Shown: positions 25,785 to 34,679 of the stretch, piece by piece | Layout: every line of letters begins with the position of its first letter | How positions within the stretch are numbered: position 1 is the stretch's first letter | Origin: Mesorhizobium sp. B4-1-4 | GTDB taxonomy: Bacteria > Pseudomonadota > Alphaproteobacteria > Rhizobiales > Rhizobiaceae | Direction: 5' to 3' | Assembly (NCBI RefSeq): GCF_006439395.2 | Contig: NZ_CP083950.1 | Location: 744,001 to 808,000, forward strand | DNA length: 64,000 bases | Position numbers and translations under genes: made by a program | The notes under the pieces: generated by a model | Database searches by the model: none | Told to the model about the DNA's origin: nothing | What the model saw: the letters and a program-made list of their open reading frames with translations, nothing else

Positions 25785-27598
25785 TCTTTGATCGCATCGA
25801 CTACTTCAACACGCCATTCTTGTTGGTTCACTCGATTCTTATGACAGCATAGTTTCAATCCGCCGGTGATCATGTTCGCCTTATTGCCCAAATGTTTTCC
25901 GATCGACATGACCGACGGCAACACGCCTTTGTCCCAACCAAGCGCCATCAGCGCCGTAAACAACTCGCCCCCTGTATGTGCGACTGCGTGTGCTCGCAAC
26001 TCGGTCGTTGTCGCACCCTTTTCCTTGAATGCTTCGCGTATCGCCTTGAACAATGAGACATCGGCATTCGCCGAGGCGCTTTTGTCTCGAATGCGCGCCT
26101 GAGACTTGATCGGGTTCGGGCAACCAAGACGTACAAGCGCGCCAACGACGGCGTGCGACCAATCTTCGAACCCGGCGAGTGGACGAATATGCGACGGCAA
26201 CTGTCCGCCTGTGGTCATGTGCCACCGCATGATCGTCAACACGGCGAGCAGGTATTGACCGCGATTTTGCTGCACCGAGGTCATAGGGTTGAACTTGAAT
26301 GTTCGGTCCTGCGGACGCTCGGTATCCGTCATCATGTCGCAGTACAAGAGGCGGCGTTCGAGGTCGTCGGAAGGCGCGAGGTTGACACCGTTCATGAACA
26401 GCGTCGCCCACTGGCGTACCTGAATGGTTGTGTTCGAACCGAGTTGACGCGGTTCAGGGCGGGGTGATGATAACCACTGTGCCAGGAGGGTATTCATCAA
26501 CCGACCGTTGATGTTGTCGAGGATGCCGAACGCGATGCCCTGCAGCAATAAGGTCGCCAGCAGCTTGTCGTTCTCCTCGTTATTCGTTGACCAGAAGTAT
26601 GACGGCAATTGGCGCCCTGTCACAACGAATCCGAATATTTCGCTCAGGAACGTTTTGCCGATGCCGTACCCGTTTGCACTGATGCAGAACCCAGGCACCA
26701 CGTCAAACATCGAGCGACACACGCTTGTCATCAGTCCTGCGAGCGCAACGCTTTCAGACAACGTGACCTTGTCAGGATCGACCTCATACAGGCGGCGCGT
26801 TATTCCTGTGCTTTCGTCCTCGCCGGCATCGTGAAACGGGAACCCGCCCAGCAATTGGCGAACGTGGCGAAGCATCGCCCGCGCCTGACCTTCATCCGGA
26901 TTGTCGAGCATCATCTTGTGATGGGTCTCAATCTCGCACAATGCGCTGACATCACAAGCGAGGTAATAACCTGTGTCGATGTCATGTCCTTGTCGTACCA
27001 TCAGCGAACCGTCAGGGCGCAGCGATGGGCATCCGATCACGCCATTGAGGCGCCGGAACGAATGTGCGCTGGTCGATCGACCGATGATGGTCGGCGCAAC
27101 CTTGGGCGGCACGCCAACCTCGACTGGTTTCTTTGCTTTGCCGTCATACTGCGTCGACTCGATATGTCGCGATATCACGTCGTCAAGCGCGGTTATTGTC
27201 AGAGGCGACGTGCCGAAAATCGTATGTTCTTTCTCGACTGCAATTTTCGTACCCGCATCATCCCGAACCCAAACTTTCGCCCGATACTTGTGATCCGCTA
27301 GATCAACCAATCGCCCGTCAGTGGCAAAGATCGTCACGCGATCCTTAACTGTCCTCAATGCATCGAGATACCGGTCAACACTAACAGCGTGTTCGGTTTT
27401 CTTGTATTCGACAGGTATTCTTGTCGCTTCAACAGCGTGCTGCGCGGCAGTATGTGCCTGCCAATATTCGACGACTTGCAATGCTGTAAGTCCACAGGTT
27501 TCGACAGCTCGCATAATTGCATCCGCTTCGCTCATCTGTTGTTCGTCAATAAGCGATCGAAGAAGGGCAACTATTTCGACGGAATTCTGAGTATTCAT
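25778..27598 (-). CDS. P-loop replicative helicase (phage/satellite type)
   Basis: A 606-aa protein with Walker A GYGIGKTFLSEI at about residue 320, Walker B-like FGILDNI at about 365, and a sensor/arginine-finger segment NGVNLAPSDDLERRLL at about 410. This layout is typical of SF3/AAA+ helicases coupled to phage primases. The N-terminal 280 residues are not clearly homologous to anything I know. A separate AEP-like primase is encoded divergently at 28871-29914, so primase and helicase are split here. AGGGG precedes ATG 27598. An iteron array lies at its 3' end. Confidence 0.82.
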   Translation of the reverse strand: MNTQNSVEIVALLRSLIDEQQMSEADAIMRAVETCGLTALQVVEYWQAHTAAQHAVEATRIPVEYKKTEHAVSVDRYLDALRTVKDRVTIFATDGRLVDLADHKYRAKVWVRDDAGTKIAVEKEHTIFGTSPLTITALDDVISRHIESTQYDGKAKKPVEVGVPPKVAPTIIGRSTSAHSFRRLNGVIGCPSLRPDGSLMVRQGHDIDTGYYLACDVSALCEIETHHKMMLDNPDEGQARAMLRHVRQLLGGFPFHDAGEDESTGITRRLYEVDPDKVTLSESVALAGLMTSVCRSMFDVVPGFCISANGYGIGKTFLSEIFGFVVTGRQLPSYFWSTNNEENDKLLATLLLQGIAFGILDNINGRLMNTLLAQWLSSPRPEPRQLGSNTTIQVRQWATLFMNGVNLAPSDDLERRLLYCDMMTDTERPQDRTFKFNPMTSVQQNRGQYLLAVLTIMRWHMTTGGQLPSHIRPLAGFEDWSHAVVGALVRLGCPNPIKSQARIRDKSASANADVSLFKAIREAFKEKGATTTELRAHAVAHTGGELFTALMALGWDKGVLPSVMSIGKHLGNKANMITGGLKLCCHKNRVNQQEWRVEVVDAIKDA

Positions 27599-27632
27599 GA
27601 CACAACCCCTTGACGTGAGTTGCGCGCTGACA

Positions 27633-27706
27633 TATGTTCGTCAAGCATTATATATTCCCAACTTGACCCCGTCGCTGTTAGTCGCAGTCGGCGGGGTTTT
27701 TGTTTT
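27633..27706 (+). ncRNA. Candidate small RNA with intrinsic terminator
   Basis: A sigma70-like pair TTGACG (27610-27615), 17-base spacer, TATGTT (27633-27638) is followed about 30 bases later by a strong terminator. There CCCCGTCGCTG (27667-27677) pairs with CAG-CGGCGGGG (27685-27696), followed by TTTTTGTTTT. No plus-strand gene ends here, and the only nearby genes run leftward. The product would be a transcript of roughly 60-70 nt just upstream of the helicase start, a place where P4-like satellites carry immunity RNA. Expression is inferred, not shown. Confidence 0.45.
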
Positions 27707-27735
27707 CCGAGGGATTACGCGTTATCGGGTGTCGC

Positions 27736-27765
27736 GAATTGCTCAGGCGGGAATTGCTCAGGCGG
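27736..27765. repeat. 15-bp perfect tandem duplication
   Basis: GAATTGCTCAGGCGG occurs twice in direct succession (27736-27750 and 27751-27765), just past the stop of the HTH gene. Confidence 0.8.
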
Positions 27766-27775
27766 GACTGCGGTG

Positions 27776-28225
27776 TCACAGCGCGCGGCAGGCGACGCTG
27801 TTGCAGTTCGGATCCTTTTTAACGGGACCGCTTCGCCCCGTCAATTTCCCGCCAGGAAGTTCATACTCATACGCGACATCACCGACGATCGTCCAACCGT
27901 AGGTTTTGGTGTCGGGCGCGAGCGCCGCTTGCTCAGGCGTTTGATGCGGCAGGCCGATCAACGCCGGGTCCATATCCTCGCACAGTTCGGCGAGTAGGCC
28001 GCGAACGGTACTCGGCTGATATTCGCGAACGAATGGGTTCGTGGCGAAGTCCGTCAACGTCTGCACAGAGACGCCAAGTTTTGCGGCGATCTCACGTCGC
28101 CGAGCGCTCGTGAACTCGCGAAACGTGAACCCCATGCGCAACTTGATCTCATTCGGAGATTTGCCACGCTTGATGTATTCACACCCGCTTTCAACTATAG
28201 GATTGAATGGTGGGGTCGCATCCAT
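27776..28225 (-). CDS. HTH protein, candidate element repressor
   Basis: A 149-aa protein with a lambda-repressor-like helix-turn-helix at about residues 35-75 (RREIAAKLGVSVQTLTDFAT). A short C-terminal domain is rich in Pro and Gly. GAGGT lies 6 bases before ATG 28225. It is divergent from the early operon that starts at 28375, the classical position of a lysogeny repressor. A promoter with an overlapping palindrome lies between them. The C-terminal half has no LexA-type protease motif. Confidence 0.65.
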   Translation of the reverse strand: MDATPPFNPIVESGCEYIKRGKSPNEIKLRMGFTFREFTSARRREIAAKLGVSVQTLTDFATNPFVREYQPSTVRGLLAELCEDMDPALIGLPHQTPEQAALAPDTKTYGWTIVGDVAYEYELPGGKLTGRSGPVKKDPNCNSVACRAL

Positions 28226-28256
28226 AAGTATACCTCGCAATTTTGAAACATTCGTG

Positions 28257-28287
28257 TTGACATGTCGTTTGAAATACACGTATCGTG
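28257..28287 (+). promoter_or_regulatory. Early promoter with candidate operator
   Basis: TTGACA (28257-28262), an 18-base spacer and TATCGT (28281-28286) face the early operon. The palindrome CACG-TAT-CGTG (28277-28287) covers the -10 element and could be the operator for the divergent HTH protein. Confidence 0.5.
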
Positions 28288-28374
28288 ATTACGCGGCAAA
28301 CACAACAGGCGTTTTCATTGCCGACCGCAAATAATTCGATCGCAAATGTTCGACGTAACCCAGAGGAAGATATA

Positions 28375-28617
28375 ATGCATTCGAATTATAAGACGGTATT
28401 TGGTCGATATTTTATTTACCGTCGCACTAGTTACTTTGATGGTGTTGCTATGATGGTCCTGCACCCTCGAGAATCCGCCAACGCTTTTCAGCGCTCGATC
28501 CCAATGCCAATAAACACCATCGACGTGCGCACCGACGACGGTTCGCTTTACCGCGTCATGCTCAGGGAAGGGCGCGTCATCGGTCGCCCCGTGCAGATCA
28601 ATGAGAGGACGAACTGA
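28375..28617 (+). CDS. Early-operon small protein 1
   Basis: An 80-aa protein, no known family, with AGAGGAAG before ATG 28375. The centre (NTIDVRTDDGSLYRVMLREG) looks like a beta-hairpin fold. Its TGA overlaps the next ATG (TGATG), so it is translationally coupled to the following gene. First gene of the primase operon. Confidence 0.65.
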   Translation: MHSNYKTVFGRYFIYRRTSYFDGVAMMVLHPRESANAFQRSIPMPINTIDVRTDDGSLYRVMLREGRVIGRPVQINERTN

Positions 28618-28874
28618 TGGCGACCAACATGACAGCGTACAATGACATAGTACACATGTATCGCGACAACCAGATATTCTGGACGCAAGTCGAAGCAATG
28701 TCAGCGCACAATCCGCTCCGAGACAAGCGCGAGCATGTCGTTCTGCTTGCGCAAATCCGCGCCGAACTTATACCGATGGATGATAGCATTCGTCGCGATC
28801 GCATCCCCGAGATCGCGACCGAGAAGTACGGCTATCCTGTCGACCTATTCAATCACGATTGGTTGGCGCGATGA
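28617..28874 (+). CDS. Early-operon small protein 2
   Basis: An 85-aa, mainly helical, charged protein without a recognisable domain. It starts in the stop codon of the preceding gene and ends in an ATGA overlap with the primase gene. The tight coupling argues that it is real and works with the replication proteins. Confidence 0.68.
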   Translation: MATNMTAYNDIVHMYRDNQIFWTQVEAMSAHNPLRDKREHVVLLAQIRAELIPMDDSIRRDRIPEIATEKYGYPVDLFNHDWLAR

Positions 28875-29914
28875 CCGATCCGCACGCCCTCGCTCAACAG
28901 GCTGCGCATGATGCAGCGGTGCGCGACCAGCGCGTACAGGGGCGCATTGACGCGATGCCTGCTCAACTGCGCTCGTTCCCGCATTGGGGATTCTACCTCG
29001 GCGACAAGGCGCCCAGGTCGGCGAGCGGCGTGCGGTTCTCGATCAACGATCCGACGTCGTGGGCGACATACGATCAACTGCGAACGGCACCGCGGGGCGA
29101 CGCGATCGGCCCTACCTTCGTTGTCAACGGCACAGGATTGACGGTCATCGACCTCGACAATCCCGAGCGTGCATTTGGTTCCCTCGACGGCGAGGACCGG
29201 CAACGCGCTATTGACGCCGCAAACGTGCAGATCAATCGCCTGCTCAAATGGGCGATCGAGTGCGGCGCCTGGATCGAGCGTTCATCGTCGGGAAAGGGAC
29301 TGCATATCCTCGTCTTCGGTCAAACGCCGGAAGCGAAGTATGCAATTCGCCAGTACGGCCACATTTACCGCGATGGTCACGTGCATATGACGGGCGACCT
29401 GCACCCGCGATCGAGTGCGTCCATACCGAATGCGCAATCCGCGCTGAACGAACTTATCGCCTATGCCCTATCGATCGACCTGATACGCCCGGTTGCGAAG
29501 ACTGAGGGCACAACTGCCCATGTATGTGAAGAACACGGTCGCCGCCTCGATCTCAGCGACGCCCAGGTGATCGATGCGCTGAATGCTTCAAGTCGCCGGA
29601 TGCTCGACGGCGAAACGCCTAGCAACTGGTCGGGCGACACGTTTCGGCTTGTGCTCGATCTCGACAAGGTCACGGGCGATCCTGAGCAGGTGCACCGCAT
29701 ACTGTTCGCGTCGAAGCGATTGAAGTTCGCCGGGCGTGCAGCGAACGGCGCCGACCGATACGCCCGTACCGAAGATCAGTTCGGCGTGATGCTCGCGAAG
29801 GCGCGCGCCAAGAACGACGCATACCTCTCAAAGTTCGAATGCGTCAACGGCGTGTGGCAAGCACGTACAGGGGCGCTCGACTTCAATCCTCAACCAAAGG
29901 AACCCAACCAATGA
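28871..29914 (+). CDS. AEP-type primase/primase-polymerase
   Basis: A 347-aa protein resembling the N-terminal primase-polymerase domain of phage and plasmid replication proteins (NrS-1-like). Metal-binding DxD-like residues appear in TGLTVIDLDNPERAF (about residues 85-100). The nucleotide-binding SSSGKGLHILV block (about 140-150) matches the S-x-H motif of archaeo-eukaryotic primases. The C-terminus (about 255-310) may be a helix-bundle domain. The helicase partner is the divergent gene at 25778-27598. ATG 28871 overlaps the previous stop, and the gene ends in another ATGA overlap. Confidence 0.75.
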   Translation: MTDPHALAQQAAHDAAVRDQRVQGRIDAMPAQLRSFPHWGFYLGDKAPRSASGVRFSINDPTSWATYDQLRTAPRGDAIGPTFVVNGTGLTVIDLDNPERAFGSLDGEDRQRAIDAANVQINRLLKWAIECGAWIERSSSGKGLHILVFGQTPEAKYAIRQYGHIYRDGHVHMTGDLHPRSSASIPNAQSALNELIAYALSIDLIRPVAKTEGTTAHVCEEHGRRLDLSDAQVIDALNASSRRMLDGETPSNWSGDTFRLVLDLDKVTGDPEQVHRILFASKRLKFAGRAANGADRYARTEDQFGVMLAKARAKNDAYLSKFECVNGVWQARTGALDFNPQPKEPNQ

Positions 29915-30444
29915 GCGATATCTCGTTAAAGCCGCCCATCCCGTTTTGGGCGACGCTTCCCCGCAAACCATACGGTCGTCTGAGCACCGGCATTTATAGG
30001 GTGGTGGTCACCGGCGCCGAGAAAATTAAACCGCAAAACTTCGACCCATATATCGCTTTCAAGTTCCTTGTGATCCTCGGCGATAATGCCGGTGTGACCT
30101 TTGCTGATCACATGTTCACCCATCATCAGGATGAGTGGGTGCAGGAAGAAGAATACCAACGCCTGTCGTGCCTAGTTCATGCCTGCGCGGTTCCTGTGCC
30201 GGGGCACGTCGATAAACTGTACGGAATCCCTCTTGAGGTTCAGATAACGACTGTTGGGCGGACCACCGTCATCACGAATTACCGGGCGGTGAACGGAATC
30301 TGGTTCCTGCCGAGCCCTGTCCTGCCGACCCCGATAGATGTGCCACATGTGCCACATGCGCCGAGCAATCACATGCCCCAGGGGCGTACAGTCATAACCG
30401 AAACCATAACCCGCTCGATTACGGCGGTACGAGAAACGCGATAA
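29911..30444 (+). CDS. DUF669-like candidate ssDNA-binding protein
   Basis: A 177-aa protein coupled to the primase gene by ATGA. The pattern GRLSTGIYRVVVTGAEKI, then a beta-rich core and CLVHACAVPVPGHVDKLYG resembles phage DUF669 proteins, which bind single-stranded DNA during replication. The C-terminus is Pro/His-rich and then basic. Assignment is by pattern only. Confidence 0.5.
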   Translation: MSDISLKPPIPFWATLPRKPYGRLSTGIYRVVVTGAEKIKPQNFDPYIAFKFLVILGDNAGVTFADHMFTHHQDEWVQEEEYQRLSCLVHACAVPVPGHVDKLYGIPLEVQITTVGRTTVITNYRAVNGIWFLPSPVLPTPIDVPHVPHAPSNHMPQGRTVITETITRSITAVRETR

Positions 30445-30519
30445 ACCCCGTGTGGCAAATCACGCCCCATTGACAGCAATATCGGCAACGCAATACATTG
30501 AAAACCTTCACAAAATCAA

Positions 30520-30834
30520 ATGGATACATCCATGACGGCAACGCCTGCAGCGGCCTGCAATAGCATGTTCAGCAACACCGACTTTTTCGGTCCCGAGATC
30601 GATGTCACCGACGACCAACACGACCGCGACCTTGCCGCCTGGCAATTGGGGCGAACGGTTCGCATGATCACCAACTTCGACTGCAGCGATGGTTCCTGTA
30701 TTGAGGAACCAATGAAGCTTTGGCACGAAGTCCTCGAACTTATCCCCGACCTCGACCGCGAACTGGTTCTGCAAGCACGCTTGCTCATGCTCGCCTGCAT
30801 CACGCTCGAGCGCGACAGGGCGGCAGGCGCATAA
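30520..30834 (+). CDS. Small helical protein of the early region
   Basis: A 104-aa acidic helical protein, no recognised family. ATG 30532 is an alternative start, and neither has a strong ribosome-binding site. It lies 75 bp after the DUF669-like gene on the same strand. Confidence 0.5.
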   Translation: MDTSMTATPAAACNSMFSNTDFFGPEIDVTDDQHDRDLAAWQLGRTVRMITNFDCSDGSCIEEPMKLWHEVLELIPDLDRELVLQARLLMLACITLERDRAAGA

Positions 30835-30921
30835 ATCTGTGCAACAAGGAAATCAATTCCCAATACGTACGGTTGAGTGATATTGCCGGAAGATCGTGAC
30901 TGAGCTTCTTAGGGCAACGAA

Positions 30922-31956
30922 ATGGCATCAATTCCGAACTTCCCTGTTCGCGATCTGAAAATGAAAGAGATTACGAAGCTGGCCCATGAAAATTGGGAGC
31001 TACCGCTTCCAACTTTGCCGAGTTTAGTGCCCGTCTGCGAAGCCTTCCGAGCCAATGTTGCCCGTATTCGATTTCTTATGTTGCTTCCGACTTCAATAGC
31101 CGGAGGAATGGCTCTTACTCAAAGGGCAAATGACATTGCCGAGTTCGAATTAACGGGCAGCTTGGTGCGAGACGAGATCTCAATCCCCTCAGATATGAGG
31201 CTCAGAATAACGGCCCGTCGGTTGGAAATGCTCGGCGCCCTCAATACAGAAAAATTGGCTCGAATGGGTCAACCTGATTGGGATGAAGAGGCGGGTGAGT
31301 TTCATTTCAGCGCAGCCAAAGCCCTGGATGGACTTACTGATACGGCAACTGGTGCCTACGGATTCCTAAATATGTTAGTTGCTCATACGACGGGGACCTG
31401 GACGGCAATTGAGACCATGCTAGGCGATCTTTGGGAGGCCGCGTTAAACACGCACCCAGAAATTCTTTCATCGTTAAAGGGAAGCGCCGCGCGCATAAAG
31501 CCGTATTCCGCGAAGGGTATATCTGAACAGACCAGCGCGAAAATCGAACGAGAGTTAAAATCAGTTCCATTGGCTCTAGTTGAAAAACATCGGTTCGATC
31601 TACGTTCTAGTATGGGTTCAATTTTTCGCGAGCAGCGTCGTTTCGAATTCACTAGGCTCTCGTCTATCAGAGAGGCATACGCCACAGCTTTCAGCGAAAA
31701 AGCTGGCCGTATTGATAAGGCGCTGGGGAACAAGGCGCTAGATGAATTGAGCGCTGTTAGGAACGTTATGATCCACAGAGCTGGTTTTGCAGACGAAGAA
31801 TATGTAGCCAAGTTGCGACGCCTGGACGTTCCTAAGGGTGAACTTGGTAAGCCTATTCTACTGGACGGAGAGAACGTCGCTAAGTTAATACGCAACGCCA
31901 TAGGAGCCAGCAAGGAACTTATCGACGCTGTCGAGGATTGGATTAATCAACATTAA
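30922..31956 (+). CDS. HEPN-like protein of unknown function
   Basis: A 344-aa mostly helical protein with lower GC than its neighbours. Near residues 283-293 the sequence reads LSAVRNVMIHRAG, an R-x4-H motif as in HEPN ribonuclease domains. A second helical module fills the N-terminal 150 residues (LLPTSIAGGMALTQRANDIA). It faces a convergent membrane-protein/zinc-finger pair. Such singletons on phage-like elements are often antiphage effectors, but that is inference. AGGG lies 9 bases upstream of the ATG. Confidence 0.65.
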   Translation: MASIPNFPVRDLKMKEITKLAHENWELPLPTLPSLVPVCEAFRANVARIRFLMLLPTSIAGGMALTQRANDIAEFELTGSLVRDEISIPSDMRLRITARRLEMLGALNTEKLARMGQPDWDEEAGEFHFSAAKALDGLTDTATGAYGFLNMLVAHTTGTWTAIETMLGDLWEAALNTHPEILSSLKGSAARIKPYSAKGISEQTSAKIERELKSVPLALVEKHRFDLRSSMGSIFREQRRFEFTRLSSIREAYATAFSEKAGRIDKALGNKALDELSAVRNVMIHRAGFADEEYVAKLRRLDVPKGELGKPILLDGENVAKLIRNAIGASKELIDAVEDWINQH

Positions 31957-32069
31957 CGAGCGCATCATAGCGTCCGAATGGCTGAGGCCCAGCCTTGTTG
32001 GACGGGTGAAGTTTCTCAAGGGTGAAGACAAGCTGTGCATACCTCGCTCAAGGACTTTCGGGAGGTGAA

Positions 32070-32837
32070 CTAAGGGAGCGCGGAAGGACCCGCCGCGAGT
32101 AGCAATATTAAAGCCGAGAAAAATGCACTAATGCCAAATACTGCGATCGAACCGAAGATCAGTAAATTCGCCAGCTGCGTCGCCGGGTGGCCATATCGCT
32201 TGAGATACCTCGGTATAGCATAAAGCTTGTTGTGTTTGGTGTGCCCTATTAGCACAGAACGCACTCGGCTAACCAACTCGTCCATTCGCAAAAACAGTAC
32301 CGAATGCCCAATGCCCATCATCAACAAGCTGACAACCGACGTGAAGACGGTCAGCTTCGCGACGAGTACGGCAGCATGCCAAGGCTGGGCGATTTGCCCC
32401 GAAAGAACAGTCAGGGCAGCGATAATAGCCGCACCATCAATCAAGACCATCGATTTGAGAGCTTCAAGGCTCACGTCTGAGAAGTAGGTGTAGCTTCGTT
32501 CGGTCCATTCGAACCACATCTTTTTAACGTCATCGACATGCTGTTTCCTGTTCTTCACCACATCGACGTTGAAATCGTGAACATGCTTCGCCTGAATCCA
32601 ATCCGTTCCCCAATCGAACGGCCTTGAATCTGGCATTTTGTTGTCAAATATTTTGACTCTTTCGAATTCTATCAAGCTCTCCAAGTTCGACAGTCTTGAC
32701 TCATCGGCCCAGCCATTCTTCCAAAATCGGATTATTCTCTCCCACTCCTGCTCGACATGATTTCGGAAGCTAATCTCACTGGGGGGTAGCGGAAGCTGCG
32801 GGGTTGGGAGTGTTGGGACTTCAGGCAAGTCGCTCAT
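32070..32837 (-). CDS. Membrane protein with a soluble N-terminal domain
   Basis: A 255-aa protein. About 120 soluble, Trp-rich helical residues are followed by three hydrophobic segments (about residues 128-150, 156-185 and 222-250). No family recognised. Its ATG overlaps the stop of a preceding small zinc-finger gene (ATGA), so the two are translationally coupled. Base composition is AT-richer than the host. The architecture (soluble sensor plus membrane segments) recalls effectors of abortive-infection systems; this is only a structural analogy. Confidence 0.6.
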   Translation of the reverse strand: MSDLPEVPTLPTPQLPLPPSEISFRNHVEQEWERIIRFWKNGWADESRLSNLESLIEFERVKIFDNKMPDSRPFDWGTDWIQAKHVHDFNVDVVKNRKQHVDDVKKMWFEWTERSYTYFSDVSLEALKSMVLIDGAAIIAALTVLSGQIAQPWHAAVLVAKLTVFTSVVSLLMMGIGHSVLFLRMDELVSRVRSVLIGHTKHNKLYAIPRYLKRYGHPATQLANLLIFGSIAVFGISAFFSALILLLAAGPSALP

Positions 32838-33037
32838 AAGAAACGTTCCCCCTCAACTTTTCCGCGATGATCGTAGCAGAACCTAGGTCTCGCAAAACCC
32901 CAGCCTGCATCCTTGTCGCATCCCGCGTGTTCGCAAGTGTGCCCGAGCACCGCTGCGCGTGCAAACTGATGCGCCTTCGGGTGCCCGTTTTCGTTTGTGC
33001 AGGTCGCATCGTCGTCGCGATATACCCGCACTCGCAC
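32834..33037 (-). CDS. Small zinc-finger-like protein coupled to the membrane protein
   Basis: A short protein whose C-terminal half shows two metal-ligand groups: HTCEHAGC and RFCYDHR, that is C-x4-C and C-x2-H spacing. The start is uncertain. GTG 33037 or GTG 33031 give 67 or 65 aa, and a TTG at 33082 would give 82. The stop codon lies in an ATGA overlap with the membrane-protein gene, which supports translation of this frame. Confidence 0.5.
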   Translation of the reverse strand: MRVRVYRDDDATCTNENGHPKAHQFARAAVLGHTCEHAGCDKDAGWGFARPRFCYDHRGKVEGERFL

Positions 33038-33151
33038 ATACAGCGGGCAGGGGAGTGTTCTCGGTGCATGATTGAGGTTCAATATTGCCCATCCGCTACC
33101 GACATTTTGCTTGCTGTGCTACCGATGCTGTAGCAACCGGGAGGGAATTGA

Positions 33152-33403
33152 ATGGACCGTTATGTCGTCGTCGCCAAAGTGCGCCGCAGAGAATCGAACG
33201 GCGAAAGTCACCACGACGGGAGCGAACTGTGGCTGACCTTCTTTGAAGATCGGTCCTTTACGTTTACCGGAGAGCAGACGATCGAGACGATCTTCGACAA
33301 GCTCAGCCGCATCGACGGCGACGTGATCGATATCAAGCTGCTCTATGACGGTTCGAGCTATTCGCCGCCGCCTGTCGAGGAAGAGAGCTCGATACCGTAT
33401 TGA
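33152..33403 (+). CDS. Small element-specific protein, paralogue B
   Basis: An 83-aa protein beginning MDRYVVVAKVRRRESNG with GGGAGGGA before the ATG. Homologous along its whole length to the product at 25137-25382. Conserved blocks are VV-AKV-RRE, SELW-TFFE, FTF and DV--I-L--DG--Y. No known domain. It marks the last gene before the IS630 insertion. Confidence 0.7.
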   Translation: MDRYVVVAKVRRRESNGESHHDGSELWLTFFEDRSFTFTGEQTIETIFDKLSRIDGDVIDIKLLYDGSSYSPPPVEEESSIPY

Positions 33404-33515
33404 CGTATTAGCGACGGGCGCTCCCGAACCTATCGCATTCCGCCCGCACAGCGTCAGTAAACGCGTTCGGCGACCCTGACCCTACACGCGTACCCCTATC
33501 GATGATTGCGCGCCC

Positions 33516-34679
33516 TAGTCCCCTGGAACAAAAGTAAGCTTCATTTTGTTTGGCTTCTGTCACAAGAGCAGGAGTTTGATTCATGGCTGGCAGGCAGGCG
33601 GACCTTGTCGTTCTAAGCGACGCGGATAGAGGTTTCCTCGAATCTCAGGTGCGCCGGCATAAGGCGCCGCGCTCCTTGTCGGATCGATGCCGGATGGTCT
33701 TGCTGTGCGCGCAGGGTTTGCAAAGCAAAGACGTTGCCGAACGCCTGGGTGTTCACGAGCACACGGTTGGCAAGTGGCGCCGTCGGTTCGTACAGGATGG
33801 TATTGAAGGGCTGACAGATGAATATCGTACCGGTCGACCGCGAACTGTCTCCGATGCCCAGGTTGCTCAGGTCGTCGAGCGTACGTTGAACACCACTCCC
33901 AAGGATGCCACGCACTGGTCCATCCGTTCGATGGCAGCCGACCGCGGCCTTTCTCATACCACCATCCGTCGGATCTGGACCGCGTTTGGCCTGCAGCCGC
34001 ATCGTACCGAGACATTCAAGCTTTCCTCCGATCCGCTCTTCGTTGATAAGGTGCAGGACATCGTCGGCCTCTATATGTCACCACCGGACCGGGCGATCGT
34101 GCTATGCGTGGATGAGAAATCGCAAATCCAGGCATTGGATCGCGAGCAGCCGGTTCTGCCTATGGCACCGGGCGTCGCCGAACGGCGTACTCATACTTAT
34201 GTTCGCAACGGCACGACTTCTCTGTTCGCCGCGCTCGATGTTGCCACTGGGGCGGTGATAGGTCATTGCTACAAGCGTCACCGGGCCACCGAATTCCTCG
34301 ACTTCCTGAAGCGGATCGACACCGAAATGCCCAATGGCCCGGACGTGCATCTGGTGATGGACAACTATGCGACCCACAAGACGCCGAGGATCAAGGCTTG
34401 GCTCGCGCGCCGTCCACACTGGCATGTTCACTTCACGCCAACGTCGGCATCCTGGATCAATCAGGTCGAGCGGTGGTTCGCAGAGCTGACGCGAAAGCAG
34501 TTGCAGCGCGGCGTACACCGTTCCACCGCAGAACTGGAAGCTGATATCGACGCCTTCATCGAAACCCACAACGAGAACCCGACCCCATACAAATGGGTCA
34601 AATCCGCCGACCAAATCCTCGCGTCGGTCAAGCGCTTCTGCCAGAAGACAATGAACCGAACTTCAGATTCAGGTGACTA
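33516..34679 (+). mobile_element. IS630-family insertion sequence
   Basis: Imperfect terminal inverted repeats (GTCCCCTGGAACAAAAG at the left; the complement of TTCAGATTCAGGTGAC at the right) bracket a single transposase gene. TA dinucleotides at 33516-33517 and 34678-34679 fit the TA target duplication of this family. The CGCCC/GGGCG beyond the TAs extends the symmetry and could be either IR or target. The IS separates the early/HEPN region from the H-NS/DUF2971 region of the larger element. Confidence 0.85.

Noticed and set aside
27597..27902. Plus-strand 101-codon frame between the helicase and HTH genes
   Set aside because: It crosses the strong terminator and tandem repeat, and overlaps the HTH gene in antisense. 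The candidate small RNA explains the region better.
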